DNA of 11,345 bases. Origin: Candidatus Woesearchaeota archaeon (GTDB taxonomy: Archaea; Nanobdellota; Nanobdellia; Woesearchaeales; GW2011-AR4). This document shows positions 4,347 to 10,679 of the stretch, one piece after another. The notes under the pieces were generated by a model. That model worked only from the letters and a program-made list of their open reading frames with translations. It did no database searches and was not told the origin of the DNA. Position numbers and translations under genes: made by a program. How positions within the stretch are numbered: the first letter of the stretch is position 1; every line of letters begins with the position of its first letter. The stretch covers positions 1-11,345 of the forward strand of contig JASMFO010000054.1 in NCBI GenBank assembly GCA_030751755.1, given 5' to 3'.

Positions 4347-4832
4347 TTACCTAAAGATTGATTCATCTTTGCTTACAATAGTAGAGATGTTTTTTATAAA
4401 TAATTTTGCTTTCTCCACATAAGATTTAACTTCATTATGGGATATTGCCCTAGTCCTGTAATCCCCATTACAGATAATAAAGCGCTCATTTCTGGAAAAC
4501 TCCATGGGGCTTTTCTTATGCGCAATTATTATATCCCTCAAGTCTTTCATTATTTTTATATATTCCTCATTTATATTGTACCTTTTTGTGCACTTATCCT
4601 TGAACACCTCGAATTTTGATGTGAAGTTGTCTGGAAAGGGGCTTATGCGCTTAAATAATAAGTCGTAATAAAGCACAGAGCCCATACCATAGGAAAATGC
4701 AAGGAATAAATTCTCAATAGAAGACAATAAAAGATGTGGATTTTTAACCAAGGGATAAGTCATTGTCAGGATATGGTCTGCAAGTTGCAGTTTTTTATTT
4801 GCCTCATCCCTTAATTCCTGGAATTTTTCCAT
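4347..4832 (-). CDS. Helical protein, possible HEPN-domain protein
   Basis: This 161-residue helical protein heads a three-gene operon. Long N-terminal helices (residues 5-57, ELRDEANKKLQLADHILTM... and IENLFLAFSYGMGSVLYY) resemble the helix pair of HEPN proteins. A later helix carries R99-D100-x4-H105 (LRDIIIAHKKSP), which fits the R-(N/D/H)-x4-H signature of HEPN ribonucleases. The C-terminal helix is VKSYVEKAKLFIKNISTIV. HEPN domains act as RNases in toxin-antitoxin and defence modules, but some only bind nucleotides or proteins. No MNT nucleotidyltransferase is adjacent, so a toxin role is not supported by context. A TATA box about 27 bases upstream predicts a leaderless mRNA. Confidence 0.85.
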   Translation of the reverse strand: MEKFQELRDEANKKLQLADHILTMTYPLVKNPHLLLSSIENLFLAFSYGMGSVLYYDLLFKRISPFPDNFTSKFEVFKDKCTKRYNINEEYIKIMKDLRDIIIAHKKSPMEFSRNERFIICNGDYRTRAISHNEVKSYVEKAKLFIKNISTIVSKDESIFR

Positions 4833-4854
4833 AACGGATAATAAGGCATAGAAG

Positions 4855-4863
4855 TTTAAATAT
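4855..4863 (-). promoter_or_regulatory. TATA box of the HEPN-like/membrane operon
   Basis: The minus strand reads ATATTTAAA about 27 bases before the ATG at 4832. It separates this operon from the NAC gene that ends at 4891. Confidence 0.6.
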
Positions 4864-4890
4864 TTTTTTGAAAATCTGATTAAAACTAGG

Positions 4891-5235
4891 CTATTGCTGC
4901 TCTTTTAATTCCATAATAGTTTTTGCCAAATCACCGCCATTTCTTGCAATAGCTTCCCTTGCCTTTTCTTCTGCAACACCTGCCTGCTGCACAACTGTTT
5001 TAACATCATCCTCATTTATTTCCGGTTCAGAAGATACTGCACGTTCCTCAGCCTCGCCAACAACCTGATAAGTATCCTGTCCCATCATGTTAACTTTGCT
5101 TACCTGAGGGTTTTGGATTATAATTTCCTTATCATTTGTTTTTATTATCACTTCACTTGCATCTATCTCTTCCTGCTTAATGCCCAGCTTTTTCATTGCG
5201 CGCTGTACGTCCTTTGGATTCATTCCTGGTATCAT
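4891..5235 (-). CDS. nac: Nascent polypeptide-associated complex protein (NAC-alpha homologue)
   Basis: This 114-residue protein has the archaeal NAC layout. A short N-terminus (MIPGMNPKDVQRAMKKLGIK) leads into a NAC beta-barrel at about 14-65 (VIIKTNDKEIIIQNPQVSKVNMMGQDTYQVVGEA). After a linker comes a C-terminal UBA domain at about 73-112 (INEDDVKTVVQQAGVAEEKAREAIARNGGDLAKTIMEL). Archaeal NAC forms homodimers that bind ribosomes and emerging chains. It follows the Sec61-beta gene by 63 bases. GATATAAAATG overlapping the Sec61-beta stop is a possible own TATA box, and GGGGT precedes the ATG. Confidence 0.97.
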   Translation of the reverse strand: MIPGMNPKDVQRAMKKLGIKQEEIDASEVIIKTNDKEIIIQNPQVSKVNMMGQDTYQVVGEAEERAVSSEPEINEDDVKTVVQQAGVAEEKAREAIARNGGDLAKTIMELKEQQ

Positions 5236-5298
5236 TTTTTACCCCGCAACAAATGACAGGAAAACGAGTCAAAATTGTATGTTGCTTTCTGCTTCATT

Positions 5299-5475
5299 TT
5301 ATATCCCTAGAAGGGTGTTTCCATAAGAGTAAAGAAATATCATTATTGCCATAACAATTACAACCATTATTATGATATGCCCCGGCTTTATTCTTATCCT
5401 GCTTTTGTACTCGTCAAAGTACCTCATTAATCCGCCCATCCCAGAGGGCATTGCGATTTTGTTGTCTTGCGGCAT
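5299..5475 (-). CDS. Preprotein translocase subunit Sec61-beta (SecG family)
   Basis: This 58-residue protein begins MPQDNKIAMPSGMGGLMRYFDEYKS, continues RIRIKPGHII, and has one C-terminal membrane helix (about 34-54) ending in GNTLLGI. This is the archaeal Sec61-beta signature: a short cytoplasmic N-terminus with a GGL-RYFDEY motif and a tail anchor. It is the small non-essential subunit of the SecYEG-type channel. Its ATG lies only about 15 bases after the 3' end of RNase P RNA. A second in-frame ATG (residue 9) at 5451 is possible. NAC follows directly, so two nascent-chain factors are neighbours. Confidence 0.95.
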   Translation of the reverse strand: MPQDNKIAMPSGMGGLMRYFDEYKSRIRIKPGHIIIMVVIVMAIMIFLYSYGNTLLGI

Positions 5476-5489
5476 TTTAGTTTAATAAA

Positions 5490-5860
5490 AAGTAGGGCCA
5501 GAATAAGCCACCTTCTGTCAGACCGTAAGCAACATAATTGCTATGATCTGTCTTAGCATTTAACTAAGCGTACTGGAACGCTATGAATTTCTTGCAAAAT
5601 TCAGCATCCACTGACTTGCACCAGACAGGACTCACCGTTTCATCCTTTCCGTAAAAAACGTCAGCTGGTACTCGTTTTTGTCACCAAAAACTTCGCAAGC
5701 ATCATACTATTTTACAGCGGTTTCGTTTCTGAGTGGTTGCCATCCATCTCTGGATCTTGCTTTCGCAAGTGCCTATATGGCAAAAACCATAGTGGGTGGA
5801 CTTTCCTCAGCGTCATTATATTGCTATAACCACACCGTCAGCTAAGTACTGACCCTACAC
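5490..5860 (-). ncRNA. rnpB: RNase P RNA (archaeal)
   Basis: The catalytic RNA that trims tRNA 5' leaders. The ends form P1 (GTAGGGTCAG at 5849-5858 with CTGGCCCTAC at 5492-5501, 10 bp). Conserved region I reads GCTGAGGAAAGTCC at 5798-5811. Conserved region V reads ACAGAAGGTGGCTTA at about 5505-5519, just before the 3' P1 strand. Length of about 370 nt is usual for archaeal RNase P RNA. TTTATAAA about 25 bases upstream is a well-placed promoter, and a TTTTT run follows the 3' end. Much of the internal region is GC-richer than its surroundings. Confidence 0.96.
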
Positions 5861-5880
5861 TTTAAAGTAAGAAGTTTTTG

Positions 5881-5890
5881 TTTATAAATT
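5881..5890 (-). promoter_or_regulatory. TATA box for RNase P RNA
   Basis: The minus strand reads AATTTATAAA, centred about 25 bases before the RNA 5' end. It directly abuts the stop codon of the upstream membrane-protein gene (5890-5892). Confidence 0.65.
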
Positions 5891-6171
5891 TAACCTTTTT
5901 TCTTTCCTTTAAGCAAGCTTTTTTTAATGGATTTTAATTCATTAAGCTGCTCAATAAGAATACCTTCTTTAATATCCTCACCTATTGCCAGGACTATTAT
6001 AAATATAACAATCAACAACCACAAGAAAGTTGCCTGGAGAAAGTCCCAGCTTAATTGGCCCCCTTCCACAGTATAAGTCTTGCTTATCAGCATATAGCCT
6101 ATGATAAGAACAAGCAGACCCACTATAAGAAGCATCTTCTCAAAAGAACTGGTCTTTCTTATTTCCACCAT
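5890..6171 (-). CDS. Small two-helix membrane protein, unknown function
   Basis: This 93-residue protein has hydrophobic segments at about 12-29 and 44-64. They are linked by a short polar loop (SKTYTVEGGQLSWDF) and followed by a basic, probably cytoplasmic, tail (LNELKSIKKSLLKGKKKG). No known domain is recognised. The TATA-like GTATATAAATT at 6196-6206, about 27 bases before the ATG, supports this start and its own leaderless transcript. The stop codon touches the RNase P promoter. Nothing in the context gives a function. Confidence 0.85.
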   Translation of the reverse strand: MVEIRKTSSFEKMLLIVGLLVLIIGYMLISKTYTVEGGQLSWDFLQATFLWLLIVIFIIVLAIGEDIKEGILIEQLNELKSIKKSLLKGKKKG

Positions 6172-6195
6172 CTTAAAGTTATTCCCAATACATTG

Positions 6196-6206
6196 AATTT
6201 ATATAC
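6196..6206 (-). promoter_or_regulatory. TATA box for the two-helix membrane protein
   Basis: GTATATAAATT on the minus strand is centred about 28 bases before the ATG at 6171. It begins five bases after the stop codon of the THUMP methyltransferase gene. Confidence 0.55.
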
Positions 6207-6210
6207 TTTT

Positions 6211-7347
6211 TTATTTTTGTTTGCTTAATACAAAAAGCTCATATTGCCTTTTTCCGCTAAAAACACTTTGTTCATTAGAAATCCTAAATTTATATTTAGC
6301 TGAATATTTTTTCATTAGTTCTTTATTTCCAATTAATATGATTTTTCCTTTATCGTTTAATATAAATTCTGCCTGATAAAAGAATTCATTATAGATATCA
6401 GTTTCTTTTTTCTGCAATAAAGGAATTTTTGTAACTATCTTATCTACCTTGCCCTTATCAAATTTTGTGTCCAGCCATTCTATGTCCATCCTGCTGAAAT
6501 TTATTCTTTTGTCGATGCCTGCTATCTTGCTGTTTTTCTTTGCATAATTGATGTATTTCATTGAAGAATCAAGGTCATATATTTTTAGTTTAGATGGAGA
6601 TATCCCCTTATCTAATTTTTTAAATAACTTATTGAAATCATAATCTTTGAATTTATCTAATTTTAAAAAAATGAATTTTTCTTTGTTGAAAAAGTTGACT
6701 GGGAAATTGGAAGCAAATAAAGCAGCCTCTATTGGTATTGTTCCGGAAGCGGAAAATGGGTCAAGCAATGCCTCGTTTTTGTTTAATCCGGATAGTCTGA
6801 CAAGGAAATATCCTATCGTTCCTTTTATATCTGCTGAATGTGAGAATATTTTATATTGTCTTTTGCTTAAATCAAAGCCGGCAAAATCTATTCCTATGTA
6901 GCATTTCTTTTTAGTCAGATAGAAAGATATTATAATTTCCGGGTTTTCAAGATTGACTTTTTGCTTGTAACTGTATTTTTTTTGTAGATGGTCTATGATT
7001 ATTTCTCCGAATTTTTTCTCTATTTCCGGAGTTGATATGGTACTTTCATGATTTTTTATGCAGTTTACTCTAAATTTAGTATTTTTATTTAGCCATTCTT
7101 TGAAATTTAATCTCCCTATGTTTTTTTTAAAGTCGTTGAATACATCCTTATAATTGAATTCTGCTAAAAGATAAAAAACTCCAGCTGCACTTTGGGACAT
7201 ATAGCATAATTTGAATAAATCTTCATAATTTTTTATGTTGAAAACGATGCATGTCTCGTTAATTTTTGAGTTTTTGCTTATTAGTTCTTTCACTTCTAAA
7301 GCTGCAATATCTTCCATGCCTTTATGTGTTATTAAAAAACCTTTCAT
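6211..7347 (-). CDS. THUMP-domain class I methyltransferase (Trm14-like)
   Basis: This 378-residue protein has an N-terminal ferredoxin-like/THUMP region (about 1-157, with FRVNCIKNHES at 92-102 and CYIGIDFAGFDLSKRQYK at 149-166) and a C-terminal Rossmann methyltransferase. Motif I is LLDPFSASGTIPIEAAL (194-210), the SAM-binding signature of the Trm14/RlmL-type family, which methylates guanine N2 in tRNA or rRNA. An acidic ribose-binding position follows at YDLDSSM, then MDIEWLD. The expected motif IV, (D/N)PP(Y/F), is replaced by VTKIPLLQK (305-313). It may be a diverged enzyme or a catalytically altered RNA-binding protein. A TATA box lies about 27 bases upstream. Confidence 0.88.
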   Translation of the reverse strand: MKGFLITHKGMEDIAALEVKELISKNSKINETCIVFNIKNYEDLFKLCYMSQSAAGVFYLLAEFNYKDVFNDFKKNIGRLNFKEWLNKNTKFRVNCIKNHESTISTPEIEKKFGEIIIDHLQKKYSYKQKVNLENPEIIISFYLTKKKCYIGIDFAGFDLSKRQYKIFSHSADIKGTIGYFLVRLSGLNKNEALLDPFSASGTIPIEAALFASNFPVNFFNKEKFIFLKLDKFKDYDFNKLFKKLDKGISPSKLKIYDLDSSMKYINYAKKNSKIAGIDKRINFSRMDIEWLDTKFDKGKVDKIVTKIPLLQKKETDIYNEFFYQAEFILNDKGKIILIGNKELMKKYSAKYKFRISNEQSVFSGKRQYELFVLSKQK

Positions 7348-7368
7348 AATGTCATTTGATTTGGGGGT

Positions 7369-7377
7369 ATTTATAAA
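7369..7377 (-). promoter_or_regulatory. TATA box for the THUMP methyltransferase
   Basis: The minus strand carries TTTTTATAAATACC, centred about 26 bases before the ATG at 7347, which implies a leaderless mRNA. Confidence 0.6.
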
Positions 7378-7417
7378 AATGTTTATAATTAGGGAGATAG
7401 TACAATACTAAAATACG

Positions 7418-7474
7418 AAAAATCGAAGATTTTTTGTGTCCAGAAATGCTTTGCATTTCTGTGAAGCCAAAAAA
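7418..7474. other. Overlapping hairpins in a divergent intergenic region
   Basis: The region between the divergent genes (7348-7634) has no convincing gene. It holds AAAAATC-GAA-GATTTTT (7418-7434) and a strong hairpin CAGAAATGC-TTT-GCATTTCTG (7441-7461). The latter is extended by TTTTTTG (7430-7436) pairing with CAAAAAA (7468-7474). The T-run is shared, so the two folds exclude each other. It could be a terminator of a small transcript or a regulatory element. Strand is undecided. Confidence 0.4.
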
Positions 7475-7608
7475 TAATAAAAACAATGACAACAAAAGAT
7501 AATAATCCAATGACGCAAAACTGACCAATTATTAAAAATATTTTCAATGCATAAACAATATTAAAACCGAATATTAAATAATGAATTAACAAATAATTGT
7601 GAAAATTG

Positions 7609-7615
7609 TATAAAC
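7609..7615 (+). promoter_or_regulatory. TATA box for the PIN-domain gene
   Basis: GTATAAACC is centred about 23-25 bases before the ATG at 7635, compared with only 14 bases before the ATG at 7626. The spacing favours the downstream start. Confidence 0.5.
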
Positions 7616-7634
7616 CTAATTAACAATGATGAAA

Positions 7635-8039
7635 ATGAAAAAAATATTATTAGACACTAACTTTCTTATGATCTGTTTTCAATTCAGGGTAGATATATTT
7701 ACAGAACTCGATAGGGTATGTAACTTTGACTTTAAACTATTTGTTTTGGATAAAACTATTGAAGAGCTCGAAAAGATTGTAGGGGAGCAGAAAGGCAAAA
7801 ACAAGGAAGCGGCAAAGATTGCGTTAAAGCTTATAGCAATAAAAAAAATAAATATAATAAAAACAAAAAGCAATAGAAAAACAGATGATGTTATCCGGGA
7901 TATAGCTGCAAAAGATAATTATATTGTTGCTACACAAGACAAAGATTTAAAAAGGAGGCTTATTAACCAAGGTGCAAGTGTCATTGTTTTGAGGCAGAAA
8001 AAGGTGCTTGCTATTATCAATGACAAGGGCTTTGCTTAA
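7635..8039 (+). CDS. PIN-domain ribonuclease-like protein (Fcf1/VapC9-like)
   Basis: The 134-residue product starts MKKILLDTNFLM, the usual first strand of a PIN nuclease, with D7. Further acidic positions expected at the metal site are E44 (TIEELEKIV), D84/D85 (TDDVIRDIAAKD) and D102 (VATQDKDLKRRL). These fit the archaeal single-domain PIN family related to Fcf1/Utp24, probably involved in RNA processing. In many archaea such a gene precedes Rpo7, as here. No antitoxin gene is adjacent, so a toxin role is unlikely. In-frame ATGs at 7626 and 7629 would add two or three residues; spacing to the TATA box favours 7635. A T-run follows at about 8073-8080. Confidence 0.92.
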   Translation: MKKILLDTNFLMICFQFRVDIFTELDRVCNFDFKLFVLDKTIEELEKIVGEQKGKNKEAAKIALKLIAIKKINIIKTKSNRKTDDVIRDIAAKDNYIVATQDKDLKRRLINQGASVIVLRQKKVLAIINDKGFA

Positions 8040-8040
8040 A

Positions 8041-8082
8041 GTCCTTCCCAGTGCAAGGGAAAGTAGGATGCTATTTTTTTAG
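8041..8082 (+). terminator. Probable T-rich terminator after the PIN gene
   Basis: A short inverted repeat (CCTT...AAGG) about 5-20 bases after the stop is followed by CTATTTTTTTAG. An archaeal RNA polymerase could stop at this T-run, separating the PIN gene from the Rpo7 operon, which has its own TATA box. Confidence 0.45.
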
Positions 8083-8108
8083 CTATTTATTTGCACAAAT
8101 CCCGGAAA

Positions 8109-8119
8109 TTTTATAAAAA
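8109..8119 (+). promoter_or_regulatory. TATA box of the Rpo7-Spt4-eS24-eS27 operon
   Basis: TTTTATAAAAA is centred about 26 bases before the ATG at 8140, so the operon mRNA is probably leaderless. Confidence 0.6.
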
Positions 8120-8139
8120 ATTAATGACCATAGGTAAAA

Positions 8140-8736
8140 ATGTACTATAAAATAGAACTTAAAGACCGCATAAGGGTACCTCCCAATCTGTTTAACCTCG
8201 AGGCAGAGGATGCAGTTATAAAAAGTGTAAAAAAGAAATATGACGGTTATATCTCCAAGGAGCTTGGCATAGTGATTGATGTTGCCGGAGTAAAGGATAT
8301 AGGAGATGGAGTCATAATACCTGGTGATGGATCTTCTTACTATGAGACCAAATTTGAAATTTTGGCTTTTAAGCCTGAGCTGCAGGAAGTTGTCTTAGGA
8401 AAGATAAGGGATATAGTCGATTTTGGGGCTTTCATAACTCTTGGCCCAATAGATGGCATGATACATGTGTCTCAAACAATGGATGACTTTGTAAGTTTCA
8501 GCAAGGAAAAAACTTTGGCTGGAAAAGAGAGCAAAAAAACCTTAAAGATTAACGACATCTGCAGGGCAAGGATAATAGCTGTTTCATTTAAGGATCCCTT
8601 GAATCCAAAACTAGGGCTTACAATGAGGCAGCAGGGGCTTGGAAGGCTGGACTGGGTTGAAGAGCAAGAAGAAACGCCTGCAAAAAAAGAAGTAAAAAAG
8701 GAACCAAAGAAGAAGGAGCCTAAAAAGAAAAAATGA
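8140..8736 (+). CDS. rpoE: DNA-directed RNA polymerase subunit Rpo7 (RpoE')
   Basis: This 198-residue protein matches archaeal Rpo7. An N-terminal RNP-like domain (MYYKIELKDRIRVPPNLFNL..., with DGYISKELGIVIDV and GDGVIIPGDGSSYYETKFEILAFKP) is followed by an S1 RNA-binding domain at about 82-164 (EVVLGKIRDIVDFGAFITLGPIDGMIHVSQ...KLGLTMRQQGLG). Rpo7 forms the polymerase stalk with Rpo4 and contacts initiation and elongation factors and nascent RNA. The last 20 or so residues (AKKEVKKEPKKKEPKKKK) are an unusual lysine-rich tail, likely disordered. The gene overlaps spt4 by 4 bases. Confidence 0.98.
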   Translation: MYYKIELKDRIRVPPNLFNLEAEDAVIKSVKKKYDGYISKELGIVIDVAGVKDIGDGVIIPGDGSSYYETKFEILAFKPELQEVVLGKIRDIVDFGAFITLGPIDGMIHVSQTMDDFVSFSKEKTLAGKESKKTLKINDICRARIIAVSFKDPLNPKLGLTMRQQGLGRLDWVEEQEETPAKKEVKKEPKKKEPKKKK

Positions 8737-8918
8737 AAAAGAAAGTATGTAAAAAATGCAAGCTTTTTGTTGAAGGGAATGTATGTCCTGTATGCAAAAG
8801 CAATCAATTTTCCTTGAACTGGCAGGGACGATTACATATACTGGATGCAAACAAATCAATAATTGCAGGAAAAATAGGCATAACATCAAAGGGAGAATAT
8901 GCCATAAAAGTCAGGTGA
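8733..8918 (+). CDS. spt4: Transcription elongation factor Spt4 (RpoE'')
   Basis: This 61-residue protein has an N-terminal zinc finger (C6xxC9 and C18xxC21 in CKKCKLFVEGNVCPVC) followed by the Spt4 core (SNQFSLNWQGRLHILDANKSIIAGKIGITSKGEYAIKV). It pairs with Spt5, the NusG homologue, to form the processivity factor that clamps RNA polymerase. Its ATG overlaps the rpo7 stop, which is the normal archaeal arrangement and indicates translational coupling. Length is typical. Confidence 0.98.
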   Translation: MKKKVCKKCKLFVEGNVCPVCKSNQFSLNWQGRLHILDANKSIIAGKIGITSKGEYAIKVR

Positions 8919-8925
8919 TTTCTCT

Positions 8926-9351
8926 ATGGAGCTAAAAATTATCAATAAGAAAGAAGAGCCTTTGCTGTCAAGAACAAAGGTTGAAGCAGAGATGGTATTT
9001 GAAAAAGCAACCCCTTCAAGAGAAGAGACTAAAAGTAAATTATGCAATATATTAGGCAAAGATGAAAAATTGATTGTAGTTAAAGGTATTTATAATGAAT
9101 TTGGGTTAAAGAAGGCAAAAAATTTGTCTTATGTTTATGAAAATGAGGAATCCTTAAAAAAAATAGAAGTGGAAACAAAGAAGAAAACCGAAAAGAAAGA
9201 AACTCAGGAAGGGGCAGAAGAGAAACCGCAGCCGCAGGAAAAAGAAGAGCCTAAACAGGAAGCTAAGCAGGAGGAGAAACCAAAAGCTGAAGCAAAGCAG
9301 GAGGGTAAAAAATCAGAGGAGCGGAAAGAAATAAAGGAGAAGAGTAAATAA
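8926..9351 (+). CDS. rps24e: Small-subunit ribosomal protein eS24
   Basis: Residues 1-85 match eS24 (MELKIINKKEEPLLSRTKVEAEMVFEKATPSREETKSKL...DEKLIVVKGIYNEFGLKKAKNLSYVYENEESLKKIE). Residues 86-141 are a low-complexity Lys/Glu/Gln tail with repeated KQE and EEKP units, much longer than the tail of typical archaeal eS24 (about 100 residues in total). GGTGAT overlaps the spt4 stop and lies 8 bases before the ATG, a good Shine-Dalgarno site. The next gene follows 2 bases after the stop. Confidence 0.97.
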   Translation: MELKIINKKEEPLLSRTKVEAEMVFEKATPSREETKSKLCNILGKDEKLIVVKGIYNEFGLKKAKNLSYVYENEESLKKIEVETKKKTEKKETQEGAEEKPQPQEKEEPKQEAKQEEKPKAEAKQEGKKSEERKEIKEKSK

Positions 9352-9353
9352 AC

Positions 9354-9536
9354 ATGGCAAAGAAAAAAAAGAAAGAGAAAAAAGCTATGCAGGTATGGAA
9401 ACTTTATCAGGCATCAGGGAATAAGGCAGAGAGAAAAAACACGTTCTGCTCTAAATGTGGTAGTGGAGTTTTTTTGGCAAAGCATAAAGACAGAGAAACA
9501 TGCGGTCGTTGTGGATTTACTTCATTCAATAAATAA
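9354..9536 (+). CDS. rps27ae: Small-subunit ribosomal protein eS27 (S27ae type)
   Basis: This 60-residue protein has a basic N-terminus (MAKKKKKEKKAMQVWKLYQ) and a C4 zinc finger with C32xxC35 and C50xxC53 (FCSKCGSGVFLAKHKDRETCGRCGFTSF), the archaeal S27ae form. It ends the Rpo7-Spt4-eS24 operon in the usual order. In eukaryotes the homologue is fused to ubiquitin; no ubiquitin-like domain is present here. T-rich sequence (CATTTTTTATT near 9560) follows and probably ends the transcript. Confidence 0.97.
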   Translation: MAKKKKKEKKAMQVWKLYQASGNKAERKNTFCSKCGSGVFLAKHKDRETCGRCGFTSFNK

Positions 9537-9558
9537 TTCTTAATTTGATTCTTACATT

Positions 9559-9572
9559 ACTCATTTTTTATT
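9559..9572 (+). terminator. T-run terminator after the ribosomal operon
   Basis: CATTTTTTATTATT follows the eS27 stop by about 23 bases in an AT-rich stretch between convergent genes. This is the usual form of an archaeal intrinsic terminator. Confidence 0.45.
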
Positions 9573-9609
9573 ATTATTTTAAATTTTCTAACTATATTTA
9601 TATTACATA

Positions 9610-9642
9610 TTTAGTCCATGTTTAGTCCATTTTTAGTACTTA
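9610..9642. repeat. Three tandem 11-bp units
   Basis: TTTAGTCCATG, TTTAGTCCATT and the degenerate TTTAGTACTTA follow one another without spacers. They sit between the convergent eS27 and coiled-coil genes. The last unit overlaps an inverted repeat TAGTAC/GTACTA (9634-9654). The 11-bp period is close to one helical turn. Confidence 0.6.
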
Positions 9643-9680
9643 ATTTTGGTACTAGAATAAGAGCCATATTGTGATGATTA

Positions 9681-10589
9681 TTACTGTTTATCCTTAATAA
9701 TTTCCTGGAATGCAAGGAAATCATCGGTAGTTAATTTCTTGCCGGTCTTAATTTTTTCTTCTATTTCCTGTTCCTTGCTTTTGATAAGCATACTTTCTTC
9801 CAGCTTCTTTTTTTCGTCTTCTTCAAGCTTGAATTTGTTGATTTTTTCCATTACTCCGCCAATTTCACCTAGATTTTTCTCCAACCCAGTGTTTAGGCTA
9901 TTGAAATTTTTTTTGAGATTTATAAAATTCTTGAATGCTTCTTCTTCTTTTATTTCAAGCTCGTCTATTTCTTTTGAGGTCTTTATTACCCCCTCATGCA
10001 GCTCTTGGCTTTCTGCAGCAACCTTTTGAATCTCGTTATGCACCATATTGGTATTTTTTTTAGAAGCATCTATTTCCGAATTTAATTTTTTTATTTTATT
10101 AAGAACGTTAATAATTACAGATGCCTCTTCAAATAATTTTTTCAGTAGTTTAAGTTTTTTAGAGAGTTCTTTTTCTTTTTCAAAGGACATTGCTTCTGTT
10201 TCTAATTTTATCTCTATTTTGTCCATATCCCTTTTTATCCTTAGAGGGTCTCTAATTTTTGAGGTTTTCTCCAGGTTTTTCAGTCCACTTTTTAATTTTT
10301 TAAGTTCAGAAATCTTTTTCCCTGTTTCTCCAGCAAGCTTATTTCTTTTTTCTTTTAGCTCTTTTACATTCTTTGTCAAGCTGTCCCTTTTTTTCTTATT
10401 CTCTTTTATCTGTGCAATCTTTTTTCTTGTAGTATCGGACAAGTCCGCTTTCTTCCTAAACCAAGACTCCTTTTGGTCGTTAATCCTGTTCAACTCATTT
10501 CTTGAAGAATTAATCTCTTTCCTTAACTTCTCAAAACTTATGAATAATTCTTTTTTTGTTTGTTTTTTAACTTCATTGCCTGAATCCAT
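9681..10589 (-). CDS. Archaeal coiled-coil protein (COG1340 type)
   Basis: This 302-residue protein is almost entirely charged heptad-repeat helix from about residue 15 to 275. It ends in TGKKLTTDDFLAFQEIIKDKQ, the C-terminal signature I associate with the widespread archaeal COG1340 coiled-coil family (usually about 290-300 residues). A break near KIRDPLRIKRDMDKIEIKLETEAMSFEKEKEL (about 112-142) separates two coiled-coil arms. The family's function is not established. A TATA box about 28 bases before the ATG supports this start and its own leaderless mRNA. The strong antisense frames seen here are shadows of its Lys/Glu codons. Confidence 0.9.
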   Translation of the reverse strand: MDSGNEVKKQTKKELFISFEKLRKEINSSRNELNRINDQKESWFRKKADLSDTTRKKIAQIKENKKKRDSLTKNVKELKEKRNKLAGETGKKISELKKLKSGLKNLEKTSKIRDPLRIKRDMDKIEIKLETEAMSFEKEKELSKKLKLLKKLFEEASVIINVLNKIKKLNSEIDASKKNTNMVHNEIQKVAAESQELHEGVIKTSKEIDELEIKEEEAFKNFINLKKNFNSLNTGLEKNLGEIGGVMEKINKFKLEEDEKKKLEESMLIKSKEQEIEEKIKTGKKLTTDDFLAFQEIIKDKQ

Positions 10590-10612
10590 TTTTTAATTCC
10601 ATGGGAATAAGA

Positions 10613-10624
10613 AGTATAAAAATA
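10613..10624 (-). promoter_or_regulatory. TATA box for the coiled-coil gene
   Basis: The minus strand reads TATTTTTATACT, centred about 28 bases before the ATG at 10589. Confidence 0.55.
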
Positions 10625-10679
10625 TTGTTAAAAGTACATTATAACCTTCCAATAATTAAATAAATAAAAAATAAAATAT

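Noticed and set aside
7483..7535. Possible C/D box small RNA (ATGACAA, ATGACGC, CTGA)
   Set aside because: The C boxes do not match RTGATGA, and no terminal stem or second D box is present.
7389..7592. 67-residue hydrophobic frame on the minus strand
   Set aside because: It starts at TTG and has no Shine-Dalgarno or well-placed TATA box. Its hydrophobicity is expected from AT-rich sequence, and its C-terminal part is the hairpin region at 7418-7474.
8472..8889. Minus-strand frames opposite Rpo7 and Spt4
   Set aside because: They are shadows of well-identified genes, and their Phe/Ser-rich composition mirrors the lysine-rich codons.
10048..10596. 182-residue plus-strand frame rich in Ser, Phe and Leu
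   Set aside because: It is the antisense shadow of the Lys/Glu-rich coiled-coil gene. The same applies to the frame at 9739-10029.
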